NCBI RefSeq assembly: GCF_000759795.1
Contig: NZ_BBMZ01000014.1
Span: 62,001-126,000, forward strand
Direction of reading: 5' to 3'
Length of the DNA stretch: 64,000 nucleotides
Origin: Pseudescherichia vulneris NBRC 102420
GTDB lineage: Bacteria > Pseudomonadota > Gammaproteobacteria > Enterobacterales > Enterobacteriaceae
Below are positions 42,254 through 52,719 of this stretch, piece after piece. Position 1 is the stretch's first letter, and the number at the start of each line of letters is the position of its first letter. A program made the translations under genes and the position numbers. The notes beneath the pieces are model-generated. The model was not told where the DNA came from. It searched no databases and saw only the letters and a program-made list of their open reading frames with translations.

Positions 42254-42474
42254 ATGTAAAGTCTACAACGTAGTTGGAAACTTACAAGTGTGAACTCCGT
42301 CAGGCATATGAAAAAAAAAGAGTTGTAGACACAATATTTAACATTTATGACGATAAATTCGCCATCGAAATATCGTAGTTGCCGCGCCAGACAGGCTTCG
42401 CGAGAGAATTTAGCTTAATGACCAATGGCCTGGAACCGACGCAAAAAAGATCCCAGGAATTATCTTAAACTTAC
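42254..42474 (-). promoter_or_regulatory. ompA promoter region
   Basis: About 220 bp between the ompA leader and sulA, with no gene seen. A CRP-like site (GACGGAGTTCACACTTG on the minus strand, about 42283-42299) lies upstream of the promoter, as in E. coli. No clear sulA terminator was found in the A/T-rich remainder. Confidence 0.5.
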
Positions 42475-42984
42475 TTAATGAAACAAATTTGAGTGAATTT
42501 TTAGGCCGGATGACTGTCCTGAAGCCTGAGGGTCGAAGCGAACCGGCCGCATAATGAACCCCATCGCATTCCCTTCCTGAGCCGCATTAACGAGGCGGCG
42601 ATGCTCATCTTCCGACAGCTCCTGAGCATGCCAGCCGATAACAACGCTGTAGTTGCCCGTCTGTAATGCTTTGATCATCGAGTCCAGCGTATTATCCGGC
42701 GAGAGCTGGCTAATGTGCATCAGCTTGCTTAAGGGCAAACCCGCTGACTGTACCCACGCGCGGCTCAATTTTTGCTGCGGCGTCAGCCAAAGCTGCCAGC
42801 GGGACTGTTGGCTCAGCTGTTGCAGCAGAGGCAGCAGCAGCTGCTGCGTCATCATCGGCTGGTCTTCACGGTAGACAACTTCACTGATCAGGCCAGCGGC
42901 CGCAGCGGGCGTATTGACCTGTGCGCGGTTGCCTGCAAAAGAAGCGTATTGAGATGAGCGATTAGCATAGCCTGAAGTGTACAT
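42475..42984 (-). CDS. sulA: SOS cell-division inhibitor SulA
   Basis: SulA blocks FtsZ polymerisation during the SOS response and is degraded by Lon. The start at 42984 ([11 protein letters not shown]) gives 169 residues, the E. coli length; an ATG two codons earlier is also possible. The conserved centre [16 protein letters not shown] and the Lon-recognised C-terminus ending HSNLFH are present. A LexA box lies about 20 bp upstream. It is divergent from sxy. Confidence 0.95.
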   Translation of the reverse strand: MYTSGYANRSSQYASFAGNRAQVNTPAAAAGLISEVVYREDQPMMTQQLLLPLLQQLSQQSRWQLWLTPQQKLSRAWVQSAGLPLSKLMHISQLSPDNTLDSMIKALQTGNYSVVIGWHAQELSEDEHRRLVNAAQEGNAMGFIMRPVRFDPQASGQSSGLKIHSNLFH

Positions 42985-43005
42985 AGTCATTCCAGCCCTT
43001 AGAGT

Positions 43006-43025
43006 TACTGTATGGATATACAGTA
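43006..43025 (-). promoter_or_regulatory. LexA-binding SOS box of sulA
   Basis: The 20-mer TACTGTATGGATATACAGTA fits the LexA consensus CTGT-N8-ACAG and is nearly a perfect palindrome, indicating tight repression. Confidence 0.95.
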
Positions 43026-43201
43026 CCCCCTGAGCATTTAAAGATCAACCTTATTTTCTGAAAGCGTCTCGCAAATATGGTCTTAATGTGAGGTGAGAAG
43101 AAAAATCAACTTGCTGATGCCTGGGAACTTCCCTATGTTCCTTTTTAACGGATGGCTTAAAAATAGAAGATATTTTACGCCTTGATTTTAAAGGAATAAT
43201 T

Positions 43202-43831
43202 ATGAAAAACGTATCGTATCAACGAATCTATCAATCTCGGGAATATCTTTCCCCGCTGGGGCAGATCCACCACCGGGCACTGTTTGGGGGTTACAGCCTC
43301 GCCATTGAAGATACGGTCTTTGCGATGGTGGCAGAAGGGGCGCTCTACCTGCGTGCCTGTGAGGAGAGCGCACCCTACTGTGTGAATGCGAAAGCGCCTT
43401 TGCTGACCTTTGTGAAGCGGGGCAGACCTGTGCTGCTGAACTATTTTCGGGTGGATGATGGCCTATGGCAGGATCGCGAAACGCTGCTGACGCTCTGTCA
43501 ACACTCGCTGGCGGCCGCCCAGCGCGAAAAGGTGGCGCGGCGGGCGCAAAAGCGGCTCAGGGATCTCCCCAACCTGACTTTTCAGTTAGAGACGCTGCTG
43601 TGGTCAGTGGGCATCAAGGATGAGGCAAGCCTGAGACAGCTCGGCGCGAAAGCGTGCTGGCTCAGGCTAAAAGAGCGCAGCCCGCAGTTGAGCATTAAAG
43701 TGCTATTTGCCCTGGAAGGGGCTATTGCGGGTCTACACGAGGCGGCGCTCCCGGCAGATACGCGCCGGGAGCTGACCGTCTGGTTTAAAGAGCTAGAGGC
43801 GGAAAGCAGCGTCAATCAGCGGGGCACCTGA
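43202..43831 (+). CDS. sxy: Competence regulator Sxy/TfoX
   Basis: Sxy activates CRP-S promoters of competence genes together with CRP. The 209-residue protein has the N-terminal TfoX domain (LGQIHHRALFGGYSLAIEDTVFAMV) and a C-terminal TfoX domain (LPNLTFQLETLLWSVGIKDEASLRQLGAK). AAAGGAA precedes the ATG. The comEC fragment at the left edge is a competence-related gene of the kind it may control. The 3' end overlaps convergent yccS by 16 bp. Confidence 0.94.
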   Translation: MKNVSYQRIYQSREYLSPLGQIHHRALFGGYSLAIEDTVFAMVAEGALYLRACEESAPYCVNAKAPLLTFVKRGRPVLLNYFRVDDGLWQDRETLLTLCQHSLAAAQREKVARRAQKRLRDLPNLTFQLETLLWSVGIKDEASLRQLGAKACWLRLKERSPQLSIKVLFALEGAIAGLHEAALPADTRRELTVWFKELEAESSVNQRGT

Positions 43832-45948
43832 CGCTGTAGCTGGCAGATCTCGGGCAGCAGCCCAATCAGCAGGCCAATCTGCTGCAGAACCAGCGGGGCC
43901 TTGCTTTTGGGGTCTGGCTCAAGCTGGCGGATCCGCTCAGAGAGCGTTTCCAGCTGCTGCCCAACCCGCACTTCATCGGCAGGCTGATGGTGCAGGGCAT
44001 CATCTACATAGCAGACGGCGTCATCGAGCAGCTGCAGGATCTCCGGCTGCTGGAGCTGCTCACGGTGCGCCCCCAACGTGGAGATATAGCTGGTAAAGGT
44101 GTGGTTCAGGCAGAGCAGGCGGAAAGCGACGTCGCGGGTCTGCGGCGTGGCGTTCGGCTCGGTGGACATGTTTGAGACCACTGATGCGAACTCTGCATCG
44201 CCATTGTGGGCGTAGCGCCGGGCAATGCGGTATGCCAGTCGGTTATCGCGTCCCTGATGATACTGCTCCAGAATGGCATCCAGATAGCGGCAGTTGGCAT
44301 CAAGTGCTCGCTCCAGCACGCGTGGAAGGTTGCGAAAGCGCCAGTCTGGCCAGATAAAGCTCACCGCCGCCCAGGCGATGGCGCAGCCGATCAGCGTATC
44401 GATAATACGCGGGATCGCCACCTCAAAGCCCTCTCCGAGCAGATTAAAGCAGAGCAGCACCAGCAGGGTAATAAACATCGTGGCATGGGCATACTGCACG
44501 TTGCGGAAGGCAAAAAAGAGCACCCCGGCGATGACAATCAGCACCAGCTGCCCCTCCAGAGAAGGGACAAAAAGCAGTATCGGTAACCCCACCGCCACGC
44601 CTACCAGCGTGCCGATGATACGCAGCGTTAAGCGGTGGCGGGTGGCGTTATAGTTTGGCTGGCAGACAAACAGGCTGGTCAGCAGGATCCAGTAACCGTG
44701 CTGGAGCCCGGTGAGCTGAATAAAGGCGTAGCCCAGGCAGAGCACCACCGACATTCTCACCGCATGGCGAAACAGGGCCGACTCCGGCGTCAGGTTGCGC
44801 TTCAGACGCTGCCAGATATCGTCCAGGCCAGTCAGACTGTCATCGGCAAGTTCATTCTCGGTACTCTGCGGCTGCTGCATCAGCGCCTGTTCAGACTCTA
44901 TGGTCGCCAGCTGGGCGTCGATAGCCCGCAGGTTATCCCGCACAAAGCCCAGCGACTCAATGTAGTCGGCGGAAATACCCTCGGTACGGGCGTGCTCAAG
45001 GGCCGCATCAAGATGGGCAAAGGCACGCTCAAATTGCGGATCGTGCTGATAAGGCTCGCGCAGCAGAATTGCCCGTGAGAGGCGGGCGCAGGCCTGTGCC
45101 TGCATGGCGAGCATCCGCTGAAAGCGAAACATCAGGGAGCTATGGCGAAAGCGCTCGCGCAGGGCATGGTATTGAATATGCGACGAGCTGGCGCGCTCGT
45201 GAATATCCTGGGCAACAAAATAGTAGTGCAGCGTGCGCCGGGTACCGCGCTGGCCGCGATCGCCCCGCAGCCTTGTCAGCAGCGAGGCTTTGGTCTGATT
45301 GAGCGTGGTTACCAGCTGGCCGTTGGCCTGCGCCAGATCGTAAAGCGGAGCCTCGGTCTCACTCTCATCGTCATAATCCGGATCGAAGAGGCGTGACTTC
45401 TGCTCCAGATAGTTCGCCAGCTGCGCATAGCAGCGCGCGAGGTTGTCCTGTAATGGACGCACCGGAAACACCAGATGACCTATTAGCGTCAGCAGGCTAA
45501 ACCACACCGCCCCCGCCAGCAGGAACAGCGGCTGTAGATACCACTGGTCGAAGAGTGAAATACCCAGCATGGTATAGATAGCAATCAGCAGCGCGCCAAA
45601 GGCGATGGTGGCATAGCGCTGTCCCAGGCCGCCCAGCAGAATAAACCCGCAGGTAGAGACGATAAGCCCGAGGGCAAACAGCCACGGCCATGGGAAGAGG
45701 AGCTCCACCGAGGCGGAGGCAATAAAGAACGAAACCAGGGTGATAACCAGGTTGCGCAGCCGTCCGGTGAGGCGATCATCCAAATCCGCCAGCGCGGCGG
45801 CCACCACGCCCAGGGTTAACGGGATCGTGAGCTTCACCTCGCCCAGCCACCAGGGCAGGGCAACCGTCCCGCTCAGGGCGATAAAAATCCTGACGTTATA
45901 GAGCCAGGCACTGTTCCATGTGTAGCGGCGAAGCAGGGGGCTTAACAT
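43816..45948 (-). CDS. yccS: FUSC-family inner membrane protein YccS
   Basis: A 710-residue FUSC/YccS-type membrane protein with two groups of hydrophobic helices (about 12-165 and 385-510), each followed by a cytosolic helical domain. This architecture resembles aromatic-acid efflux proteins such as AaeB; the substrate is not known. The start at 45948 (MLSPLLRRYTWNSAWLYN) gives a protein close to the 717 residues of E. coli. The frame continues 35 codons upstream into yccF. It follows yccF by 19 bp and is presumably co-transcribed. Confidence 0.93.
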   Translation of the reverse strand: MLSPLLRRYTWNSAWLYNVRIFIALSGTVALPWWLGEVKLTIPLTLGVVAAALADLDDRLTGRLRNLVITLVSFFIASASVELLFPWPWLFALGLIVSTCGFILLGGLGQRYATIAFGALLIAIYTMLGISLFDQWYLQPLFLLAGAVWFSLLTLIGHLVFPVRPLQDNLARCYAQLANYLEQKSRLFDPDYDDESETEAPLYDLAQANGQLVTTLNQTKASLLTRLRGDRGQRGTRRTLHYYFVAQDIHERASSSHIQYHALRERFRHSSLMFRFQRMLAMQAQACARLSRAILLREPYQHDPQFERAFAHLDAALEHARTEGISADYIESLGFVRDNLRAIDAQLATIESEQALMQQPQSTENELADDSLTGLDDIWQRLKRNLTPESALFRHAVRMSVVLCLGYAFIQLTGLQHGYWILLTSLFVCQPNYNATRHRLTLRIIGTLVGVAVGLPILLFVPSLEGQLVLIVIAGVLFFAFRNVQYAHATMFITLLVLLCFNLLGEGFEVAIPRIIDTLIGCAIAWAAVSFIWPDWRFRNLPRVLERALDANCRYLDAILEQYHQGRDNRLAYRIARRYAHNGDAEFASVVSNMSTEPNATPQTRDVAFRLLCLNHTFTSYISTLGAHREQLQQPEILQLLDDAVCYVDDALHHQPADEVRVGQQLETLSERIRQLEPDPKSKAPLVLQQIGLLIGLLPEICQLQRQVPR

Positions 45949-45967
45949 AAATGACGCGTCCTTTAGA

Positions 45968-46411
45968 TTAGAAACGGGCCCGGGCGTTGGCTTCGCGGGC
46001 GGCCTGCGCCGTTTCCACCGACACGACCCGCCGTCCAACCGGCCACAGGGCAATGGCTGCGATTTTAAAGTTAGCGATGCCTACTGGGATGCCAATGATG
46101 GTCAGGCACTGGGTGATACCGGCGAGGATATGCATTATGCACAGCCACCAGCCGAACAGCACCAGCCAGACAATATTCAGCAGCGTGCCGCCGGTGTTCA
46201 TTATTACGTTACGGCGGGACGGATCGAGCTCATCCACATGTACCGCCTCGTTGCCATACGGCACCAGCGACAGCTTCGCGATCTCCCAGCATGAGCGGGT
46301 CAGCGGCAGCGTGATGATAAAGACAACGCTCATTACCGTTGCCAGGATCCAGGCCAGCGTAGTCATGAAGCCGCCCAGGAAGAAGTTAAGAATATTCAGT
46401 ACAGTACGCAT
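45968..46411 (-). CDS. yccF: Inner membrane protein YccF
   Basis: A 147-residue YccF-family membrane protein with hydrophobic segments near 8-35, 72-95 and 98-118 and the repeated glycine-rich IIGIPVGIANFKIA segment. The function is unknown. It is the first gene of a yccF-yccS pair, divergent from helD. Confidence 0.92.
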   Translation of the reverse strand: MRTVLNILNFFLGGFMTTLAWILATVMSVVFIITLPLTRSCWEIAKLSLVPYGNEAVHVDELDPSRRNVIMNTGGTLLNIVWLVLFGWWLCIMHILAGITQCLTIIGIPVGIANFKIAAIALWPVGRRVVSVETAQAAREANARARF

Positions 46412-46534
46412 ACATCCTCGAAGTTATCTGCCGTATGAAAAGGCGTGCTAAGTGTAACGTCTTTTTGCGCTGGAGCGTAAATTCTCTGGCGGGTACACTG
46501 ACGGGCAACGTTATGACCAGAGAAACGGCACATC

Positions 46535-48589
46535 ATGGAACTGAAAGCGACTTCACTCGGAAAACGTCTGGCCCAACACCCCTATGACCGGGCGGTCATG
46601 CTCCACGCGGGCGTAAAGGTGTCCGGCGATCGCCATGAGTATCTTATTCCCTATAATCAACTTTTGGCGATTGTCTGCAAGCGCGGGCTGGTCTGGGGTG
46701 AGCTGGAGTTTGTGCTATCCGATGCCAAAGTGGTGCGCCTGCACGGTACTGAGTGGGCGCAGACCCAGCAGTTCTATCAACATCTCAACGCCCACTGGCA
46801 GGCATGGAGCAGCCAAATGAGCGAGGTGGCCGCAGGCGTGCTGCAGGAGACGGTAGAGACCCTCTCCAGCGGTATGAAGGCCAACAGGTGGCTCACCCGC
46901 CAGCAGACCACGGGCCTGCAGGATCGGATCCGTCACGCCTTTGCGGCGCTGCCGTTGCCGCTGGAGCGTCTCGATGAGTTCGATAACTGCCGCGAAGCGT
47001 GGCAGCAATGTCAACGCTGGCTAGTGGACGTTGAAGCCAGCCGGGCAGCGCATAACCGCGAGTACACCCGCAAAATGCTGGTACAGTACGCGCCATTCTT
47101 TGCCAGCGTGGAATCCTCACCGCTTAACCCCGCCCAGGCGGAAGCGGTAGTGAACGGCGAGCAGTCACTGCTGGTGCTGGCCGGAGCGGGCAGCGGGAAG
47201 ACCTCGGTGCTGGTGGCTCGCGCCGGCTGGTTGCTGATGCGCGGTGAAGCGGCAGCGGATCAGATCCTGCTTCTGGCCTTTGGTCGGAAAGCGGCCCAGG
47301 AGATGGACGCGCGTATTCGCGAACGCCTCAATACCGATGAGATCGCCGCCCAAACCTTCCATGCTCTGGCGCTCGCCATTATTCAGCACGGCAGCAAAAA
47401 GGTGCCCACCATCAGCGCGCTGGAAAACGATACCGACGCCCGTCAGGCGCTGTTTATCGAGGCCTGGCAGCAGCAGTGCAGCGAGAAAAAAGCCCAGGCG
47501 AAGGGCTGGCGGCAGTGGCTGGAAGAGGAGCTGGAGTGGGAGGTGCCCGAAGGCAACTTCTGGGACGATAAAGCCCTACAGCGTCGTCTTGCCGGGCGGC
47601 TTGACCGTTGGGTAAGCCTGATGCGCATGCATGGCGGCGCCCAGGCGGAGATGATTGCCTCCGCGCCGGAAGAGGTGCGTAATCTGTTTTCAAAACGGGT
47701 AAAGCTGATGGCCCCGCTGCTCAAGGCGTGGAAAACGGCGCTGAAGGCGGAAAACGCCGTCGACTTCTCCGGGCTGATCCATCAGGCGATCAATATTCTG
47801 GAGAAAGGGCGCTTTATCAGCCCGTGGAAGCATATTCTGGTAGATGAGTTTCAGGACATCTCTCCCCAGCGTGCAGCGCTGCTGGCGGCGCTGCGCAAGC
47901 AGAACTCAAACACCACGCTCTTTGCCGTCGGCGATGACTGGCAGGCGATCTACCGCTTTAGCGGGGCGCAGCTCTCCCTGACCACCGCGTTTCATCACTA
48001 CTTTGGCGAGGGGGAAAGCTGCGTGCTGGATACCACCTATCGCTTTACCCACCGTATTGGCGACGTGGCCAACCGCTTTATCCAGCAGAACCCGCATCAG
48101 CTCAGAAAGCCGCTCAACAGCCTGGCGGCAGGCGAGAAGAACGCCGTGACGCTAATGACTGAGGATCGGCTCGATGCCCTGCTGGATAAGCTCAGCGGCT
48201 ACGCGAAGCCGGACGAGCGGATCCTGCTGCTGGGGCGTTATCACTACCTCAAGCCCGCCGTGCTGGAGAAGGCCGCCACGCGCTGGCCGCAGCTGACGCT
48301 GGACTTTATGACCATCCACGCCAGCAAGGGGCAGCAGGCGGACTATGTCATCGTGCTGGGACTGCAGGAAGGCAAAGAGGGCTTTCCGGCCCCGGCGCGA
48401 GAGTCGGTGATGGAGCAGGCGCTGCTGCCTGCGCCGGAGGATTACCCAGACGCGGAGGAGCGTCGTCTGCTCTACGTGGCGATGACCCGCGCCCGCAAAC
48501 GCGTATGGCTGCTGTTCAGCAAGGATGCGCCGTCACCGTTTGTGGAGGATTTAAAAGCGTTAGGCGTAACGGTAATGCGTAAACCATAG
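46535..48589 (+). CDS. helD: DNA helicase IV (HelD)
   Basis: A UvrD/Rep-type superfamily 1 3'-5' helicase, 684 residues like E. coli HelD. An N-terminal domain of about 195 residues precedes the helicase core. Walker A AGAGSGKTS is near 215-223, motif II is VDEFQDISP near 433, and motifs GDDWQAIYRFSGA, FMTIHASKGQQADYV and YVAMTRARKRVWLL follow. A REP element lies just downstream. Confidence 0.96.
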   Translation: MELKATSLGKRLAQHPYDRAVMLHAGVKVSGDRHEYLIPYNQLLAIVCKRGLVWGELEFVLSDAKVVRLHGTEWAQTQQFYQHLNAHWQAWSSQMSEVAAGVLQETVETLSSGMKANRWLTRQQTTGLQDRIRHAFAALPLPLERLDEFDNCREAWQQCQRWLVDVEASRAAHNREYTRKMLVQYAPFFASVESSPLNPAQAEAVVNGEQSLLVLAGAGSGKTSVLVARAGWLLMRGEAAADQILLLAFGRKAAQEMDARIRERLNTDEIAAQTFHALALAIIQHGSKKVPTISALENDTDARQALFIEAWQQQCSEKKAQAKGWRQWLEEELEWEVPEGNFWDDKALQRRLAGRLDRWVSLMRMHGGAQAEMIASAPEEVRNLFSKRVKLMAPLLKAWKTALKAENAVDFSGLIHQAINILEKGRFISPWKHILVDEFQDISPQRAALLAALRKQNSNTTLFAVGDDWQAIYRFSGAQLSLTTAFHHYFGEGESCVLDTTYRFTHRIGDVANRFIQQNPHQLRKPLNSLAAGEKNAVTLMTEDRLDALLDKLSGYAKPDERILLLGRYHYLKPAVLEKAATRWPQLTLDFMTIHASKGQQADYVIVLGLQEGKEGFPAPARESVMEQALLPAPEDYPDAEERRLLYVAMTRARKRVWLLFSKDAPSPFVEDLKALGVTVMRKP

Positions 48590-48601
48590 CCTTACGTTCT
48601 G

Positions 48602-48634
48602 TAGGCCGGGTAAGGCGGAGCCGCCACCCGGCGA
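48602..48634. repeat. REP (palindromic unit) element
   Basis: GTAGGCCGGGTAAGGCGGAG followed by CCGCCACCCGGC fits the enterobacterial REP consensus with its imperfect palindrome and lies in a 49-bp gap between the 3' ends of convergent helD and mgsA. It can act as a 3'-end stabiliser. A single unit, not a BIME array. Confidence 0.85.
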
Positions 48635-48638
48635 TACA

Positions 48639-49097
48639 TTATTTCAGGCGATCGGCAAGATAGCGCTGATAGTCCGGGATCTGAATGTCAAAGCTTTCGC
48701 CGAAGTGCGCTGACTCAATAATAAAGTCGGCGGTAGAGACGTTGGTGGCAACGGGGATATTCCACACCGTCGCCAGGCGCAGCAGGGCCTTGACGTCCGG
48801 ATCGTGCGGCACGGCGTTGAGCGGATCCCAGAAGAAGATCAGCACATCGATTTTGCTCTCAGAGATTAATGCCCCTACCTGCTGATCGCCGCCCATCGGC
48901 CCGCTCAGCATGGCGTTGACCGGCAGGCCGGTGGCGCGCTGGATCAGGTTGCCGGTGGTGCCGGTGGCATACAGCTCGTGCTGGGCCAACAGCGCGTGGT
49001 GGCGCTCTACCCAGTTCATCAGCATGGTCTTACAGTGATCGTGAGCCACCAGCGCAATGTGTTTTCGCGCCGGAAGCGTACGTGTCGTCAGTTCCAT
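48639..49097 (-). CDS. mgsA: Methylglyoxal synthase
   Basis: MgsA converts dihydroxyacetone phosphate to methylglyoxal and phosphate, a bypass of lower glycolysis. At 152 residues it has the standard length. The catalytic base Asp71 lies in GPMGGDQQ and His98 in AVPHDPD. YcbL, a possible glyoxalase II, lies elsewhere in the window, but the two are not linked as an operon. Confidence 0.97.
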   Translation of the reverse strand: MELTTRTLPARKHIALVAHDHCKTMLMNWVERHHALLAQHELYATGTTGNLIQRATGLPVNAMLSGPMGGDQQVGALISESKIDVLIFFWDPLNAVPHDPDVKALLRLATVWNIPVATNVSTADFIIESAHFGESFDIQIPDYQRYLADRLK

Positions 49098-49208
49098 AAT
49101 CCGTTTCCATTATTGAATTTGCTACAGATTACTGGAAGCGTTTGATGCTGCAAGAGAAAGGCGTAAAAAAAGCGCGGCTGGAAAAAGGGAATGTGATTTA
49201 ACGCACCC

Positions 49209-49865
49209 TCAGGAGGGAGGCTGCTGTTTTACCCACTCCATAAAGCGGCTGCGGGTCAGCGGGTCGGCCTGCTGAAACCAGTACTTGAGCCGTTGCTCGG
49301 TCAGATCCTGCGATGGCGGCACGTCCAGCTCCGATACGCTGGAGAGCAGCGTTCTGTCATCTGCCATTTGCGTGGCAAACTCCGGTAGAGAAGCGTGCTG
49401 TCCCTGCTTGTTATAGCGTTCAGTATCCCGCTCATAGTCGACCCCCTCCGACGTCTCCGTTACCGGCAGAATGTCAATTCTGGCTGGGATAGCGGCCGCG
49501 TGACCATCCAGCAGTGAAATCTGTGGCGAGGCGTCAAACATCTCTGACTCTCTCTGCGTCTCCAGCCGGGGCAGCGTCACGTTGACCAGATTGATAGCGC
49601 GGGTGTTAAAACTGACGATCAGCGGCGGGGAGATCCACATCCGCTGCTCGCGGTTGCTCATGCGGATGCTTTTTTCCACGCGAAACACCAGCTGGTGCGG
49701 ACCGTTCTCCAGCTCAATACTGCCCGCACCGCGCAGCAGGGAGCTGGAGACCTTTTTGCCGTCGAGGATCAGGAGATCGATCTCCGTTGCCAGGCGCAGG
49801 GTCGTTGCGAAAGCGGTAACCGGCATTAAGCAGACAATCAGTGCGGTGGCAAAGCCGGCTCTCAT
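49209..49865 (-). CDS. csgI: Curli assembly modulator CsgI (YccT, DUF2057)
   Basis: A 218-residue secreted protein with a signal peptide ending near VTAFA-T (residue 20) and a DUF2057 domain ([28 protein letters not shown]). In E. coli YccT was reported to influence extracellular curli fibre assembly; the curli genes are not in this window. Divergent from yccU across about 165 bp. Confidence 0.88.
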   Translation of the reverse strand: MRAGFATALIVCLMPVTAFATTLRLATEIDLLILDGKKVSSSLLRGAGSIELENGPHQLVFRVEKSIRMSNREQRMWISPPLIVSFNTRAINLVNVTLPRLETQRESEMFDASPQISLLDGHAAAIPARIDILPVTETSEGVDYERDTERYNKQGQHASLPEFATQMADDRTLLSSVSELDVPPSQDLTEQRLKYWFQQADPLTRSRFMEWVKQQPPS

Positions 49866-50031
49866 AAAATCTCCGCTGTTTTTTAGGGTTAAAAACGTGT
49901 CTGAACATGTCTAAAGGTATGTTTAGTAACATATAGAGTTATGCTTCTGATTACCCTCATGCAGAGGTATGGGATAGATGGTCGAGTGCCCAGCTTTGGC
50001 ATACACTTGAGAAAATAGCCTGGAGATGATT

Positions 50032-50445
50032 ATGAAAGAGACCGATATTGCTGGCATTCTGAAATCAACCCACACCATTGCGCTGGTAGGCGCAAGCGAC
50101 AAGCCTGACCGTCCTAGCTACCGGGTCATGAAATACCTGCTCGACCAGGGCTACCACGTGATCCCGGTCTCGCCGAAGGTGGCGGGAAAGACGCTGCTGG
50201 GTCAACAGGGCTACGCGACGCTGGCGGAAATTCCCGAGAAGGTCGATATGGTGGACGTGTTCCGCCAGTCGGAGGCGGCCTGGGGGGTGGCGCAGGAGGC
50301 GATTGCCATTGGGGCGCAAACCCTGTGGCTACAGCTTGGCGTGATCAACGAGCAGGCAGCGGTGCTGGCTCGCGAAGCGGGGTTAAACGTGGTGATGGAT
50401 CGCTGCCCGGCGATTGAGATCCCACGCTTGGGGCTTACCCGCTAA
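50032..50445 (+). CDS. yccU: CoA-binding protein YccU
   Basis: A 137-residue Rossmann-fold CoA-binding protein ([19 protein letters not shown] at about 13-31). Function unknown. I choose the ATG at 50032 because TGGAG ends seven bases before it and the length then equals E. coli; an ATG two codons earlier overlaps the spacer. Followed by a terminator shared with hspQ. Confidence 0.92.
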   Translation: MKETDIAGILKSTHTIALVGASDKPDRPSYRVMKYLLDQGYHVIPVSPKVAGKTLLGQQGYATLAEIPEKVDMVDVFRQSEAAWGVAQEAIAIGAQTLWLQLGVINEQAAVLAREAGLNVVMDRCPAIEIPRLGLTR

Positions 50446-50473
50446 AAAAAGACCCCGCGCTGGCGGGGTCTTA
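50444..50473. terminator. Terminator between yccU and hspQ
   Basis: An A-run, then GACCCCGC, loop GCTG, GCGGGGTC and TTATC. The A-run makes it strongest for the minus-strand hspQ transcript; it may also serve yccU. Confidence 0.85.
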
Positions 50474-50845
<372 letters not shown>

Positions 50846-50850
50846 TCAAG

Positions 50851-52041
50851 CTACATGACGCGACAGGCAAACCCTTTAAGATACAGTCCTTCCGGGTAGG
50901 GAGCGATCACCGGGTGATCGGCGGCCTGACGGAACTGCTCTATAAATTGTACATCACGACCCGCATCTATTGCGGCATCGGCGATGATTTTCTGAAATAA
51001 ATCGGTGGTCATCAGGCCGGAGCAGGAGAAGGTCAGCAGCACGCCGCCGGGATTCAGCAGCTGGATCGCCAGCATGTTGATGTCCTTATAGCCACGGCAC
51101 GCGCCCATCAGCTGACTTTTGTTCTCTACGAATTTCGGCGGATCCATCACGATAACGTCAAACTTCTCGCCGCTATCACGATATTTACGCAGCAGCTTGA
51201 AAACGTCATCGCGGACAAATTCCGCTTTGCTCAGGTCAAGCTGGTTGAGCTCTACGTTTTGCTTAGCCACGTCCAGCGCCTCCTGGGAGGTATCGACGCT
51301 CACCACCTGGGCACAGCCGCCCATCAGCGCAGAGACCGCAAAGCCACCGGTGTAGGAGAAGCAGTTCAGCACGCGCTTATCGGCAACGTACTGGCGGGTC
51401 GCCAGTCGACTGTCGCGCTGGTCCAGGTAGTAACCGGTTTTGTGTCCGGTCTGGATATCCACCAGCAGCTTCATGCCGTTCTCTTCGATCGGCAGCAGCG
51501 GCGGCGGCAGCTCACCGCTCACCGGGCCCTGAGTCAGCTCCAGCCCCTCTTTTTTACGTACCGCCACGTCGCTGCGGTCGTAAATGGCGCACTCCGGGTA
51601 GCGCTCCTGTAGCGCCGCCACCAGCGCCGGACGCTGATACTCTGCGCCTGCGCTCAGCAGCTGCAGCACCAGGAAGTTGCCGAAGCGGTCGATAGTAATG
51701 CCGGGCATACCGTCCGACTCTCCGGCGATCAGGCGATAGCTATCCAGACCATCGCGCTTCGCCAGCCAGTCGCGCCACTGCTGGGCCTGAGCCAGGCGGC
51801 GGCTAAAGAAGGCGATATCCACGCTTTCGTTTTTATCGAACGTCCAGACGCGGGCACGGATCTGCGAAGCAGGGGAGTACGCGCCGCGAGCTAACCATTT
51901 TCCCTGATGGTCAACGATATCAACGGTTTCACCGAGGTTGGCTTTGCCTTCCATGCGGGCAACCGCACCGGAGAAGACCCAGGGATGACGGCGCAGCAGA
52001 GACTTCTCGCGCCCTTTGGCTAACACTAAACGTACGCTCAT
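50851..52041 (-). CDS. rlmI: 23S rRNA m5C1962 methyltransferase RlmI
   Basis: RlmI (YccW) methylates C1962 of 23S rRNA. The start at 52041 ([19 protein letters not shown]) gives the family length of 396 residues. An N-terminal PUA domain (about 1-75) precedes the methyltransferase domain with [12 protein letters not shown] (S-adenosylmethionine site), DPPKF and the Cys of TFSCSGLM. It lies 59 bp upstream of hspQ on the same strand. Confidence 0.96.
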   Translation of the reverse strand: MSVRLVLAKGREKSLLRRHPWVFSGAVARMEGKANLGETVDIVDHQGKWLARGAYSPASQIRARVWTFDKNESVDIAFFSRRLAQAQQWRDWLAKRDGLDSYRLIAGESDGMPGITIDRFGNFLVLQLLSAGAEYQRPALVAALQERYPECAIYDRSDVAVRKKEGLELTQGPVSGELPPPLLPIEENGMKLLVDIQTGHKTGYYLDQRDSRLATRQYVADKRVLNCFSYTGGFAVSALMGGCAQVVSVDTSQEALDVAKQNVELNQLDLSKAEFVRDDVFKLLRKYRDSGEKFDVIVMDPPKFVENKSQLMGACRGYKDINMLAIQLLNPGGVLLTFSCSGLMTTDLFQKIIADAAIDAGRDVQFIEQFRQAADHPVIAPYPEGLYLKGFACRVM

Positions 52042-52206
52042 AATAAATTTGATTGTCTTAATGAAGAAAATGGCCGCCATTTTCCTGGGTTAGAGCAGGA
52101 AAAGCAACGCATCAGGCGGGATTAACGATGCGCGTAGGTGATGGCAAGGAATAGAATAAGCGCTACAGGATGGTCGATGTATCAGTTACCCGGAGAAAAA
52201 TAGATT

Positions 52207-52563
52207 ATGCATGAGGATTTTCAGCTGTTTACACCGCTCCCGATGTGGCCTGTTATTGTCTACTATTCGCTCTCCATTGCGGTTTTCGGTATCGCTTACT
52301 TCGGGCGTATTCTTGTTCAAAGAAAGAGCAATTATCCTTTTTTCATTTTGTATACGTTGGTCATCGTCATGATGGCTGCGATCCAGTTTTGCATTTTTGT
52401 GCACGGTACCGCTTTCACCCGTAGCGTCTTTCACGTAGATATCGATGTGGATTTGTATGATTCAATCAGGTGGGGGGCGGTTGTTTTTGCGCTGCTATTT
52501 TTCTTCGCCATGCCGAGAAATGATTTTATGCGCTCGGTAGGCAGGAAGCGCTCCGGAAGATAA
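52207..52563 (+). CDS. Unrecognised small membrane protein
   Basis: A 118-residue frame with a clean membrane-protein profile: hydrophobic segments near 15-36, 45-67 and 87-102, Arg/Lys at loop ends (GRILVQRKSNY) and a basic C-terminus (RSVGRKRSGR). CGGAG lies about 11 bases upstream of the ATG, a loose ribosome-binding site. It is more AT-rich than its neighbours and is not one of the E. coli genes at this position. I do not recognise a family. It is probably a real gene because of composition and lack of overlap. Confidence 0.6.
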   Translation: MHEDFQLFTPLPMWPVIVYYSLSIAVFGIAYFGRILVQRKSNYPFFILYTLVIVMMAAIQFCIFVHGTAFTRSVFHVDIDVDLYDSIRWGAVVFALLFFFAMPRNDFMRSVGRKRSGR

Positions 52564-52568
52564 AAAAA

Positions 52569-52593
52569 TGCCAGCACCATCAAGGTACTGGCA
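52569..52593 (-). terminator. Minus-strand terminator upstream of yccX
   Basis: TGCCAGCACC and GGTACTGGCA form a 10-bp stem with one mismatch and an ATCAA loop. Seven A precede it on the plus strand, so the T-run follows only on the minus strand. The only minus-strand gene able to use it is tusE, 430 bp away across yccX. Confidence 0.65.
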
Positions 52594-52719
52594 AGACAGA
52601 CAGGCAATGAGAGTTAATACTTTCAGTCTGGTACAGAGAAGCGAAGCGGTATGTAGGGAAAAGTCTGATAGTGGCGGCGGCATACGCTACCCTTAGTGAA
52701 TCAGAGAAGGAGTGTCGCC

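Noticed and set aside
52104-52132. REP-like fragment CGCATCAGGCGGG with a GATGCG repeat upstream of the small membrane-protein gene
   Set aside because: Only a 6-bp stem with a long loop and a partial match to the REP consensus. Too weak to annotate as a repeat unit.
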